DNA of 64,000 bases from Filomicrobium sp. (GTDB taxonomy: Bacteria; Pseudomonadota; Alphaproteobacteria; Rhizobiales; Hyphomicrobiaceae). A program made the translations under genes and the position numbers. Below, piece by piece: positions 40,822 through 50,112 of the stretch; within the stretch, counting starts at the first letter, position 1; the number at the start of each line of letters is the position of its first letter. The stretch covers positions 1,924,606-1,988,605 of the forward strand of contig CP051234.1 of assembly GCA_017792465.1 (NCBI GenBank), in the 5' to 3' direction. Under the pieces are notes generated by a model. It ran no database searches. It had not been told where the DNA came from and saw nothing but the letters and a program-made list of their open reading frames with translations.

Positions 40822-43800
40822 TCAAGGCGATGCAAGCGAGAGTTCCCACAATCGCTGTTCGGCTGCGGCGATTTTTTCGCCTGGAATCTCCAAAAGCGCC
40901 GGAACGCGTGTCCATAACAAGGCGGTCCTGATTTTACGTCCAGGATAAATGTCAACGAGCGCCAATCGATAGGACGCCAGCTGCAAAAGATAGGCTTCTG
41001 CGACATCCTCCAGGCCCAGCGGGACATTCCTGTTGGTCTTATAATCGACAATCAGGATCGTGTCGTCCAGCTCGACGAGGCGGTCGATGCTGCCTGAGAG
41101 CTGAAGTGCGGGCTGTTTGCCGTCCGGCCGTTCAAAGCGGGCAGCAATCGCTACTTCGGCGCGGCTTCTTGGACCGAAAAGCGGTGCGAAATCCGGGTGA
41201 TCGAGGACGGTCATCACTTCTTTGGCAACGCGGGCGCGCACCCGGGCAGGAAGCGCTGCTCCACGCGAAGCAAGGTAGGCTTCTGCTGCAGCCTTTCTTT
41301 CTTTGGCCGGCAAATCGGGCAGGTGTTCGAAAAGCGCGTGGGTGAGAGTGCCGCGCAAGAAGATGTCGCCCTGCTCGGCTGCGGCGTCGGTCGTCGTGGT
41401 GGAGACGACGGCTGGCGGATCATCCGGGATTTCCTGGTGCGGGATCATCACCGGGCCGGGCTCGGGCTCGCCTTCGGGATCGCTTTCATAGGGGACGAGT
41501 TGCGAGGGCGCCAACGGCAGCGTAACGAGCGGGACGCGCGGCGCGTTGCGGGTTGCCCATTTCGGCGGTGCGGAAGCCGGCACGGCCGCCGCGGCGCGTT
41601 TTTCTTCCTTCGGCAGTTCAGCCAACTGTTCGGCTTCAAGGCGGCGCACCGTGCGCCCATCATGAAGTTCGACCTCCTCGGTCAGCCCATCGAGCCCGTC
41701 GCTGACGATCTCGTACCAACACCCTTCCTGTCGGCCTTTGGCATTTTCAAAGCCGCACACATAGAGGCGATCTTCCGCCCGCGTCATGGCAACGTAGAGC
41801 AGGCGGTTGAGCTCTTCTTTCTCGCCGGCCTCCTTCAGATTTTTCGCTTCGGCGACAGCCGTCAGCTTGGTCGTATTGGCAATCTTCCAGATGCGCGGCG
41901 GCTCGACGTCTTCTGGCTGGTCGGCCGACTTGAGGCTGGCGACCGGATCGGAAGCGCCACCGGCAGAAGCGGTCGTGCAGGTGTCGGGCAGGAAAACGAT
42001 GGGTGCCTCAAGGCCCTTGGAGGCGTGCACCGTCATGACGCGAACTTCGTTGGCGCCTTGCTCCATGTCGCGCTTGATTTCGCGATCGGCTTCGCGCAAC
42101 CACGACAGGAAGCCGGTCAGCGACGGAGCCTCCTTGTCGTCGAAGGCAATCGCCAGATTGAGGAATTCATCGATCGGATCGGCGGCCTCGTGGCCTAGTC
42201 GCGCGAGAAGTGCGGCGCGCAAACCGTCTTCATCGAGGGCTTTGGCGTAGAATTCAAAGGGCGGCAGGAAGTCGGCGCGCTGGCGCAATTCGACGAGCCG
42301 CGCGACAGCGGCCTTGAAGGCGGGCTTGTCGTTTTGCTTATCGATCAGCGCCTTCCACAGCGACGTCTTGCGACCGTGTGCGACTTCGAACAAGTCCTCT
42401 TCCGAGAGGCCGATGATCGGGCTTTTCAAGACGACGGCAAGCGTCAGATCGTCTTCGGGAAGGGTTGTGAAATCGCCCAGCGCCATCAGGTCTTCGACGG
42501 CGAGTTGTTCGGTCAGGACGAGGCGGTCTGCACCAGCGACGGGGATGCCTCTGGCTTTCAGCGCGGCCACCATCGGAGCGGCAAACGGGCGGCGCTTGCG
42601 GCACAGGATCAAGACATCGCCAGCCTTGATGGGTCGTCGCTTGGATGCAAGGACCTCGCCGGCATCGAGCCAGCTCTTTATGGTGTCCGCGATATTTGCG
42701 GCCAGCCGGTCGACGGGGCTGGAGCTTTGATCGTGAACGAGCGGGTCGAACGGCGGCGGGTCATTCTTTTCGTGCGGGACTTCGGTCGGCCAGATCTCGA
42801 CAAGCCCGCCTTCGCCGAGCCGCTTAACGGCGTGGTGGATCTTGCGGTCGCCCATAATGACGCCCGGCGTCTTCGCGCTATCGGCAAAGACCTGGTCGAC
42901 GGCTTCGAGAACCGGCGCGACGGTGCGGAACGATAGATCGAGCGGAACCGCGCGCAACGGCTCGCCGGCCTGGCCGGAAAGTTCGGTGAATTTGCGGCCC
43001 ATCTCTGCGAACTTTTCCGGTGCGGCGCCCTGGAAGGAATAGATCGATTGCTTTTCATCGCCGACCGCAAAAAGTGTGCGCGGGGTTTCTGTTTCGCGTG
43101 CGCCTTCGCCTGAAAAGAATTCGGTGGCGAGCGCTTCGACGATGCGCCATTGCTCGGGGCTCGTATCTTGCGATTCATCGACGAGGATGTGATCGAGACC
43201 GCCGTCGAGCTTATAAAGCACCCAATCGGTAGTCTCACGCGAATCGAGGAGGTTGACGGCCTTTTCGATGAGGTCGTCGAAGTCGAGGGCGGCGCGGCGC
43301 GCCTTGAATTCTGTGTAGTGCTGCAAGACGCGGCCGGACAGGTGCGCGAGCGCCAATGAGGCATCCAGGCAGCGGCAGGCGAATTCTTCTTTGACGAGGC
43401 GCGCCAACTTTTGCTGGGCCTGCACGAGCGTATCGCACAACGCCATTTCGCTTTCGCAGATTGCCTTGTTGGCAACCCTGGCCTTGGGTTCGAGCTTCTG
43501 GGTCAACAACGCGGATTTGAGAAAGCCTGCTCGCTCTTTCAGCGAGGAGGCCGTTTGGGCGCTGGCATAAAGCGCTGAATTCTTGACGTCCGTCGCGCCG
43601 CCTTCAGCCAGCGCGCTGATCGCATACGAAAGCTGCCCGTCGTTGAGGACGTTGGCCATGTCGGCTTCGATATCCTGCAAGCCGACGCCGGAGCGGAGTT
43701 CAAGCTTCTGGCGCAACGTCGCCTCATATGCGCTCAAGCGTTCTGCAGGATTTGCGTCAGGCCCGGCGTTGCGATCAATATCTTCAAGCCAGCGACGCTC

Positions 43801-44433
43801 TCCGATGGCGGCGTTCAAAACATCATCGAAGCGATATTCCGAGGCGTAGGCCACTGCCGTTTTGAGCGCGCCTCCCAACGGGGTCTCGGGGGCGTCGAGG
43901 GCTTCCTGCAGGGTGAGGTCGATGGCTTCGCGTTTCAGCGTACGGCCGAGATCGTCGTCAAGCGTTGCGAAGCCGGGCGGGATGCCGGCTTCCATTGGAA
44001 AGCGCTGCAGCAATCGTTCGCAAAAGGCGTGGATCGTTTGAACCTTCAAGCCGCCCGGCGTTTCGATGGCGCGTGTGAAAAGCGTACGGGCGACCAGCAG
44101 TTCGTCTTTGGTCGCCGCACGCCCGAGTAATTTCTTCAGCTCCTTGTGCAGCTCCGCATCGTTCTCCGTCACCCAGCGCGCCAGCTGCTTGAAGACGCGC
44201 GTCGACATTTCGGCGGCGGCGGCCTTGGTGTAGGTGAGGCACAAGATCCGTTCAGGCGCGGTGCCAGCCAGCAGCAGGCGCAAGGTGCGCATGGTCAAGA
44301 CGTGCGTCTTGCCGGTTCCGGCGTTGGCGCTGACCCAGGCGGACGCTGCCGGATCGGACGCGCTGAGCTGGCGGTGCGTCGTGCTTTCGAGCGCTTCGCG
44401 GACGGCATCGGCGGAGGCTTGATCGATGCTCAT
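40822..44433 (-). CDS. addA: Double-strand break repair helicase AddA
   Basis: 1203 residues. The UvrD/Rep helicase motif I is SANAGTGKTHVLTMRTLRLL, motif II is HILVDESQDTSPEQWRIVEA, and motif VI-type sequence LNRLLYVAMTRAEDRLYVCG is present. A C-terminal RecB-type nuclease motif ILIVDYKTNRN lies near residue 1150. With AddB it resects DNA ends for RecA. The start is ATG 44433, with GGAGGTG ahead; it overlaps the addB stop by four bases. Confidence 0.96.
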   Translation of the reverse strand: MSIDQASADAVREALESTTHRQLSASDPAASAWVSANAGTGKTHVLTMRTLRLLLAGTAPERILCLTYTKAAAAEMSTRVFKQLARWVTENDAELHKELKKLLGRAATKDELLVARTLFTRAIETPGGLKVQTIHAFCERLLQRFPMEAGIPPGFATLDDDLGRTLKREAIDLTLQEALDAPETPLGGALKTAVAYASEYRFDDVLNAAIGERRWLEDIDRNAGPDANPAERLSAYEATLRQKLELRSGVGLQDIEADMANVLNDGQLSYAISALAEGGATDVKNSALYASAQTASSLKERAGFLKSALLTQKLEPKARVANKAICESEMALCDTLVQAQQKLARLVKEEFACRCLDASLALAHLSGRVLQHYTEFKARRAALDFDDLIEKAVNLLDSRETTDWVLYKLDGGLDHILVDESQDTSPEQWRIVEALATEFFSGEGARETETPRTLFAVGDEKQSIYSFQGAAPEKFAEMGRKFTELSGQAGEPLRAVPLDLSFRTVAPVLEAVDQVFADSAKTPGVIMGDRKIHHAVKRLGEGGLVEIWPTEVPHEKNDPPPFDPLVHDQSSSPVDRLAANIADTIKSWLDAGEVLASKRRPIKAGDVLILCRKRRPFAAPMVAALKARGIPVAGADRLVLTEQLAVEDLMALGDFTTLPEDDLTLAVVLKSPIIGLSEEDLFEVAHGRKTSLWKALIDKQNDKPAFKAAVARLVELRQRADFLPPFEFYAKALDEDGLRAALLARLGHEAADPIDEFLNLAIAFDDKEAPSLTGFLSWLREADREIKRDMEQGANEVRVMTVHASKGLEAPIVFLPDTCTTASAGGASDPVASLKSADQPEDVEPPRIWKIANTTKLTAVAEAKNLKEAGEKEELNRLLYVAMTRAEDRLYVCGFENAKGRQEGCWYEIVSDGLDGLTEEVELHDGRTVRRLEAEQLAELPKEEKRAAAAVPASAPPKWATRNAPRVPLVTLPLAPSQLVPYESDPEGEPEPGPVMIPHQEIPDDPPAVVSTTTTDAAAEQGDIFLRGTLTHALFEHLPDLPAKERKAAAEAYLASRGAALPARVRARVAKEVMTVLDHPDFAPLFGPRSRAEVAIAARFERPDGKQPALQLSGSIDRLVELDDTILIVDYKTNRNVPLGLEDVAEAYLLQLASYRLALVDIYPGRKIRTALLWTRVPALLEIPGEKIAAAEQRLWELSLASP

Positions 44434-47400
44434 TGAGCTGCACCTCCTTCGCCAGTTCCAGAACCGCCCGAATTGCCCTCGGCCTGCGACCATTCCGCAA
44501 CGCGCGCCAGATGGGCGTAGTCGTCGTAGTCGTAGCTGAAGCCTGTGCGGCGGACGGCCGCATAAGGCGTTGCTTCATCGTCGAAGCGTGCAACCAGTTC
44601 CTGCACACCCGCGAGCACTTCCTCGACAACTTCGGCGAGAGCGCGATCCTTGAAGCTGATGTCTTTTTGTTCGCCGGGCGGGTTGCCGCCGGAGGCATGG
44701 ATATAGCGCAGGCCGCTGACGTCCGAAGCTTCGAGGTTTCTGAAACCGCCGACCTTGGCGATGGCTGCTTCCAACGGCAATTGCGGGCGCTTGCCGGACT
44801 CCACTTCCGGTCGCGAAGGTGGCGTGCCGGTTTTGTAGTCGGTGATAAGAAGCCCGGCGGCGCCATAGTCAAGGCGGTCCGCGCGAGCCGTCAATGTGAA
44901 ATCGCCCGCGGGGCTTGCGAAGCTCATCTCGCCGTTGATCTCGGCGAGGGTGCGCTCATAACCGTGACGGCGAGCTTGTTCGGTGTCGGCGAACCAATCG
45001 GCGAAACGGGCAAAGCGCGGCACCCAGAACGCGGCGATCTTGGGATGGCTTTTGTGTTCTTGCAAAATGTCGTCGGCGAAGCGGGTTAGAATCTCGGCTG
45101 CCGAATCGGGCAACGCGTCAGAATACTTCTTCGTAAAACGCGACATGGCATCGTGGAGGATTTTGCCTTTGAGCGCCGCGTCGGGTTCGACGCCCAACTG
45201 CGGCAGAACCTTCAGCTTAAGGATCTCGCTGGCGTAAAGCGCATACGGGTTGGCGATCCATCGCTCGATGCCCGAGACGCTGATCTTCCTTGGCCGCGCG
45301 GCAAGTGGCGGGCGCGGTTCGGGACGTTTCGCAGGCTCGCGCCCGGGTGCGACGTGATCGCGATAGCGCGCCCAGGCGAGCCAATCATGCTTGGGCTTTA
45401 AGACGTCTGCCAAGTCGAGACCGCCAAGCAGAGCGTTCATGCGCATCAGCCAGCGCGACGGAACGCTCGGCACGCCGTCGACCTTGGTGGCGCGCGTCAG
45501 GTAGACTTCGTTGGCGCCAAGCAGCGAGACGAAGCCGCGGGCTTCACGGCCGATTTCTTCTTCCGGCGATGGAAGACCTAGCTCAGCGCGCATCGGTCTG
45601 TTGAGCCAGGGGCCGGGATCGGTGGTATCGGGCCAAGTGGTTTCGTTGAGAGCGCCCAGGATGACAACATCCGCTGTTAAGAGCTGGGATTCCATAGGGC
45701 CCCAGATGCTGAGGCGCGGATGCTTGGGAACGCGCGGGATCACAGGCGGGAGCGTGCCGATCAAGCCGCGGTAGAGGTCCGGATAGTCGCGCGCGTGGAT
45801 TGGTGGCGAAGCCTCCTTCAGCTCGATCAACTCGGTGAAGAAACCGGCGGCGGCGGCGCCTGCCTCCTTGGCGTAAAGCTGCGGCTCGGCGCCTGCTTCG
45901 CGTTCCTCATCGGTGAGGTTGCTGGCAGATTCGGCGACGCGGGCATGCAGAGCTGCAAGGTCGCAGAGCGGCATTGTTTCTGCAGATCGATAAGCTTCGA
46001 TCAGCGGCGTGTAAGTCTCTTTGAGGCGTCTCAGAAGATCGTTCGCGCGTTCCCAATCTTCGGCCCACAAGCGTTGGGCGGCGATATCGCGGCGATCTCC
46101 GCTTTCGACTTCAACGCGCTGGCGTACCAACGCCGCGTCGATGCCTTCGAGGCCGCTGCCGATATAGGTGGTGCGAAACGCAGCCAGTTCGAGAGCGCGG
46201 GCGGCGAAGCGGACATCGCGTGCGGTCAATCCGAAGCGCGCCAGCGGATGTTTCAGAAGCGCCATCGTCGGGACGGGCGCGAAGTCCTTGGCGATGGCAT
46301 TGATGACGACTTCGAGGAAAGCCCCCGGAACCGTTTTGGCGAATGGGCGGCCGGCGCTGTCGTCAACACGGATGCCCCAGGCTTCCAGGCGAATGGCGAC
46401 GCGGCGCGCCAACAGACGGTCGGGCGTCACCAATGCGGCGGTCTTGTCGGGGTGCTCGGCGGCTTCGCGCATGATGAGCGCGATGGCCTCGGCCTCTTCC
46501 TGCGGGTTGGCGGCTTCGATGAGGCTGACGTCATCGAGCGCGTCTTTGATTTTGGCTCTGTCGGTTGTCTCGACCCAGTCATGCCACTGCGAGGTCGTCT
46601 CGGTCGGGCGCATGGCTTCACTGAGGAAATGCTCGCGCGATTGGAGCGTCGCGGGGGCATCGCTGTCGGGAAGACGCTCAACGCTGGAGCGCGCCAGCCC
46701 CAGTTCTTCGAGCAGCTTTTTCAAACCGAAGTCCGGGTGCTCGGGATGGTTCGGCGCGATCGCCTCCCAGCTTTCATCGTCGAGCGACAAATCGAGCGCG
46801 GGCAGAACGATGGCGCCTTGTTCAAGCTCGCAGACCGCACGCATCAATTCGACGGTGGCGGGGATGGACCCGGTGACGCCGGCAACGATGACGGGCCCCT
46901 TGGGCGGGTTCGATCTGAGGCGCTCGGCTTCGGCGAGGATTAGCTTGTTGTCGCGATCCTTGGGCGACAGCAAAGCGCGCTCTTCCAAGAACGCCGGCCA
47001 GAACTTGGTGATGATTTCGAGGAACTTGAGGCTCTTTTGCCAATGCTCGGAAAACGTGTCGGGGACAATGTTCTCAATGCCCTCAAGCGAGCAGCCTTCG
47101 CGCTCGACGAGATCCATCAGTTCGGCAAGCTCGCGCGCCATCGTTGCGGCCTGCGCCGGCGTTCTGGCGCCCGCAGATGGAACGGCACCGAAGCCCATGC
47201 CGGTCTCATCGGCGGACGCTTCCCGCATCGCCTGCGACCACTGGAGGACGAGTTGCGTCAAAACCAGCAAGCGTTCCGTCTTGCCGATCGGCGGGGGCAG
47301 TTCAAACGCAGCTTTTGAATCTGATCCCAGGTCGCGGCTTGCCGAAGCGGCGGAGCCGATCAACAGGCGGTCTTCGTCAGCGCCGCCGATGGCGCGGATT

Positions 47401-47618
47401 TGCGGCAGCAGCATCGCACTCTTGCCAGTCACCGACAGGCAGGCTGCGGCAAGTGCCCGTTCGGCGCGCCGTGTCGGCAACAGGACGGTGATGCCGCTCA
47501 TGTCGATGGCGTCGGGCGGTGTGCTGCCAAGATGCGGAAGGTTGCCGCTCATCAAGGCGCGGACGAGTGCGGGAAGAAACGGCGTGCCACTGGGGATCGT
47601 AAAGACCTTGGCCGTCAT
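44430..47618 (-). CDS. addB: Double-strand break repair protein AddB
   Basis: 1062 residues. The N-terminal part resembles an inactivated helicase (TVLLPTRRAERALAAACLSV), and the C-terminal nuclease domain has LLITDYKTGTPPSRPEVESG with the catalytic Asp-Tyr-Lys. The four Cys of the Bacillus AddB iron-sulfur cluster are not evident, as usual in alphaproteobacteria. ATG 47618 overlaps the murU stop by four bases, so murU-addB-addA are translationally linked. Confidence 0.95.
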   Translation of the reverse strand: MTAKVFTIPSGTPFLPALVRALMSGNLPHLGSTPPDAIDMSGITVLLPTRRAERALAAACLSVTGKSAMLLPQIRAIGGADEDRLLIGSAASASRDLGSDSKAAFELPPPIGKTERLLVLTQLVLQWSQAMREASADETGMGFGAVPSAGARTPAQAATMARELAELMDLVEREGCSLEGIENIVPDTFSEHWQKSLKFLEIITKFWPAFLEERALLSPKDRDNKLILAEAERLRSNPPKGPVIVAGVTGSIPATVELMRAVCELEQGAIVLPALDLSLDDESWEAIAPNHPEHPDFGLKKLLEELGLARSSVERLPDSDAPATLQSREHFLSEAMRPTETTSQWHDWVETTDRAKIKDALDDVSLIEAANPQEEAEAIALIMREAAEHPDKTAALVTPDRLLARRVAIRLEAWGIRVDDSAGRPFAKTVPGAFLEVVINAIAKDFAPVPTMALLKHPLARFGLTARDVRFAARALELAAFRTTYIGSGLEGIDAALVRQRVEVESGDRRDIAAQRLWAEDWERANDLLRRLKETYTPLIEAYRSAETMPLCDLAALHARVAESASNLTDEEREAGAEPQLYAKEAGAAAAGFFTELIELKEASPPIHARDYPDLYRGLIGTLPPVIPRVPKHPRLSIWGPMESQLLTADVVILGALNETTWPDTTDPGPWLNRPMRAELGLPSPEEEIGREARGFVSLLGANEVYLTRATKVDGVPSVPSRWLMRMNALLGGLDLADVLKPKHDWLAWARYRDHVAPGREPAKRPEPRPPLAARPRKISVSGIERWIANPYALYASEILKLKVLPQLGVEPDAALKGKILHDAMSRFTKKYSDALPDSAAEILTRFADDILQEHKSHPKIAAFWVPRFARFADWFADTEQARRHGYERTLAEINGEMSFASPAGDFTLTARADRLDYGAAGLLITDYKTGTPPSRPEVESGKRPQLPLEAAIAKVGGFRNLEASDVSGLRYIHASGGNPPGEQKDISFKDRALAEVVEEVLAGVQELVARFDDEATPYAAVRRTGFSYDYDDYAHLARVAEWSQAEGNSGGSGTGEGGAAQ

Positions 47619-48379
47619 CCGCGTTCGCCCTCCCGCGTTGCCAAACCGGCAATGAAGAGATCGGCATCGGCGAGCGCCTCCGGCGTGCCGACATGCATCC
47701 ACCAGCCATCAAGGACGATGCCATAGAGCCGGCCGGCGGCGATGGCCTTGTCCCAAAGGACGTTGAGCGAGAAGGGACCTTCGGGGGTGTCGGCAAACAT
47801 CTCGGGCTTGGCGATCGAGACACCGGCGAAGACATACGGCGTCGCTGCTCCCTCGGCGCGGCGGGTCAAACGGCCATCGTCGGCGAGGTCGAAATCTCCA
47901 TCTCCCGAATAGCCGATGCTGTGGTCTTTTTCGGCGAGCAGCAGGAGGCTGTCCATCCGTGAGCCGTCCCATGCCGACATCAACATTCCGAAGTTGTCGA
48001 CGTTGGCGGTCTCGGCCCAGGTCGTGTCGGAATTGCAAACGAGGAACGGCTTTTCTCCCAGAAGCGGAAGCGCCTTGACGATGCCGCCGCCGGTCTCAAG
48101 CAAAACGCCGCGCTCGTCCGACACGGTGATTTCCGGCAGCAGCTCTTTGTCGCGCCGATCGGTGAGGTGGGCTTCGAGCGCGTCGGCCATATAGTGGACA
48201 TTGACGATGACGCGTGCGATCCCGGCGGCCGCCAGACGGTCGAGCGTGTGGTCGATCAGCGGACGGCCTGCCAGTGTCACCATCGGCTTGGGTTTGGTGT
48301 CGGTCAACGGTCGCATGCGCTTGCCCAGGCCTGCGGCCAGGACCATCGCGGTATCGATATCAGGGGCCATCGAGTTCAC
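47615..48379 (-). CDS. murU: MurNAc-1-phosphate uridylyltransferase
   Basis: 254 residues of the sugar-phosphate nucleotidyltransferase fold. The NTP motif is AMVLAAGLGKRMRPLTDTKP KPM, and FLVCNSDTTW and MHVGTPEALADAD complete the fold. In the MurNAc recycling pathway MurU turns MurNAc-1-phosphate into UDP-MurNAc. The AmgK partner is directly upstream. A GTG start at 48379 with GAGGA 9 bases ahead is preferred over the ATG at 48370. Sugar specificity follows from context. Confidence 0.87.
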   Translation of the reverse strand: MNSMAPDIDTAMVLAAGLGKRMRPLTDTKPKPMVTLAGRPLIDHTLDRLAAAGIARVIVNVHYMADALEAHLTDRRDKELLPEITVSDERGVLLETGGGIVKALPLLGEKPFLVCNSDTTWAETANVDNFGMLMSAWDGSRMDSLLLLAEKDHSIGYSGDGDFDLADDGRLTRRAEGAATPYVFAGVSIAKPEMFADTPEGPFSLNVLWDKAIAAGRLYGIVLDGWWMHVGTPEALADADLFIAGLATREGERG

Positions 48380-48391
48380 GCGCGTGCGTCC

Positions 48392-49972
48392 TCAAATTGT
48401 GATTGGCTTGCCGCGAAGCTGCGGCGGGAATGCTTTGTCATACCATCCGGCCAGTTCTTTGAGATCGGGATGGCGCAGATTTCGTTCGAGATATCCCCAG
48501 ATGCGCGGCATATGTGCCAGATAGCGGGTTTTCTTGTCACGCTTTGCGAGGCGGACGAAAATACCGAGGATCTTAGTGTTCCGTTCGGCGCCGAGCTTGG
48601 CGTAGATCGACCGGAAGCGCGCTTCGGCGACGTCATCGAAATCTGGTTCGCGCTGGCGCACCGAATTGAAATAGCGCGCGAGCATCGCCTTCTCGATTTC
48701 GGCTGGGACGTCGAGACGGGCATCCTGCAACAGCGAGACGAGATCGTACGCGAGCGTACCTTGCAGAGCATCCTGGAAGTCGATGACGCCCGCAGCCTTC
48801 AGCCCGTCTCTGTGAGCCAGATGGAGAAGGTTGGGCGAATGGTAATCGCGCAGGAGCCAACCTTTGGGTTCGTTGAGGATGTCTTCGAAAATGGGCTCCC
48901 AGATCTGGCGGTAGGTTTCGCGCTCGGCCTCGGGCATGGTGACCCCATGGATCGCTGGCCAAAGCCAATCGGGGACAAGTGTCGTTTCGATTTCCAAAAT
49001 GGTGCGGTCGAGCTGGGGCAGGGTGTAGGGCTCAGCTCCGGCTCCGATTTCCAGGGGCTTATTGGCGGGTGTCGCGCGCAGATGGACGAGCGCGTCGACG
49101 GCGTTTTGCCATAGCTCTTCTTGCGGGACGCCATCGCCAATGGCTTGCGCGTAGCCTTGGTCGCCGAAGTCTTCCAGAAGGATGAAGCCGTTGTCGAGGT
49201 CGCTGGCGTAGATCTCCGGCGCGCTCAAGCCGGCGTCTCTCAAGGCGTTGGCGACGGCGATGAATGGGCCGACGTCTTCGGCGAGCTTGGCGATCTGGCT
49301 ATAAGGCTTGCCATCGCGAATGGGCGGGCCATCGGGCTGTCTTGGCCAGTTCATCAGCAGGGTGGTTTCGGGCGGCGTCTTGGTTTCGTTGACGACGCGG
49401 GCGTAGCTGCGTGCCGATGCATCTGCGGCGACGATCTTGAGCGTCGACCGGCTTGCGTCAAAGCCCGCCTGATCCAGCAGTGTGTGCATGGCTTCAAAGC
49501 GCTTGAGCCGTGATGTCCATACGCCCGTTCCGCTGAGTTTGACGTCGCGTGTTTCGCCCGCTCCGCCGGCGTCCGTCAGTTCGACCTCAAGGCCGTCGGC
49601 GGGCAATCGGTCCTCAGCGCGCTCAGGCCATTCGACGAGTGCGGCTCCGGTCTTCAACAGGTGCTCGAAACCAAGTTCGTCGAGTTCTTCGGCAGCCGAC
49701 AAGCGATAAAGGTCGAAGTGGGCGATTGAAGTTCCGCCCGTCTCGTAAGTTTGCACGAGGGTGAACGTCGGGCTTGGCACCTCATGCTCAGGATCACCCG
49801 TCAACGCCCGGATCACCGCACGCGCCAAGGTCGTTTTGCCTGCACCCAAGTCACCATGCAAAGCGACGACGTCTTGGGGCCGCAGGATGAATGCGAGTTC
49901 TTCCGCCAAAAACCGAAGCTGAACTTCGGTCAATTCCGTCAGATGAAAGCTGTAAGAGGCAGGAGACGTCAT
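48392..49972 (-). CDS. TsaE-AmgK fusion: t6A ATPase subunit plus sugar kinase
   Basis: 526 residues. Residues 1-150 are TsaE, the ATPase of the tRNA t6A complex (VVALHGDLGAGKTTLARAVI, VPSPTFTLVQTYE, IAHFDLYRL). Residues 160-526 are an aminoglycoside-phosphotransferase-fold kinase (SARSYARVV, FILLEDFGDQGYAQAI, WLLRDYHSPNLLHL, AGVIDFQDALQGTLAYDLVS), as in AmgK, which phosphorylates MurNAc/GlcNAc at C1. The two activities have no known shared pathway. Twelve bases separate it from murU. This TsaE/phosphotransferase fusion is known from the order. ATG 49972 is used. Confidence 0.93.
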   Translation of the reverse strand: MTSPASYSFHLTELTEVQLRFLAEELAFILRPQDVVALHGDLGAGKTTLARAVIRALTGDPEHEVPSPTFTLVQTYETGGTSIAHFDLYRLSAAEELDELGFEHLLKTGAALVEWPERAEDRLPADGLEVELTDAGGAGETRDVKLSGTGVWTSRLKRFEAMHTLLDQAGFDASRSTLKIVAADASARSYARVVNETKTPPETTLLMNWPRQPDGPPIRDGKPYSQIAKLAEDVGPFIAVANALRDAGLSAPEIYASDLDNGFILLEDFGDQGYAQAIGDGVPQEELWQNAVDALVHLRATPANKPLEIGAGAEPYTLPQLDRTILEIETTLVPDWLWPAIHGVTMPEAERETYRQIWEPIFEDILNEPKGWLLRDYHSPNLLHLAHRDGLKAAGVIDFQDALQGTLAYDLVSLLQDARLDVPAEIEKAMLARYFNSVRQREPDFDDVAEARFRSIYAKLGAERNTKILGIFVRLAKRDKKTRYLAHMPRIWGYLERNLRHPDLKELAGWYDKAFPPQLRGKPITI

Positions 49973-50112
49973 CAAAGGTGCTGCTCGCTTGTCGTTATGC
50001 CCTGGCTCTTAACCCGGCATCGAAGCTTGCGATAGCATTTTGCAAATTCAGGGGCGAGTGCCGAACGGCCGGCGCACTGAAGCAGCTTCACCCAAAGGAT
50101 AAATTTCTTTGG

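Noticed and set aside
46168-47655. 495-codon open frame antisense to addB (and a 407-codon frame at 45720-46943)
   Set aside because: Ser/Arg-rich, family-free translations opposite a well-recognised gene; typical of GC-rich DNA.
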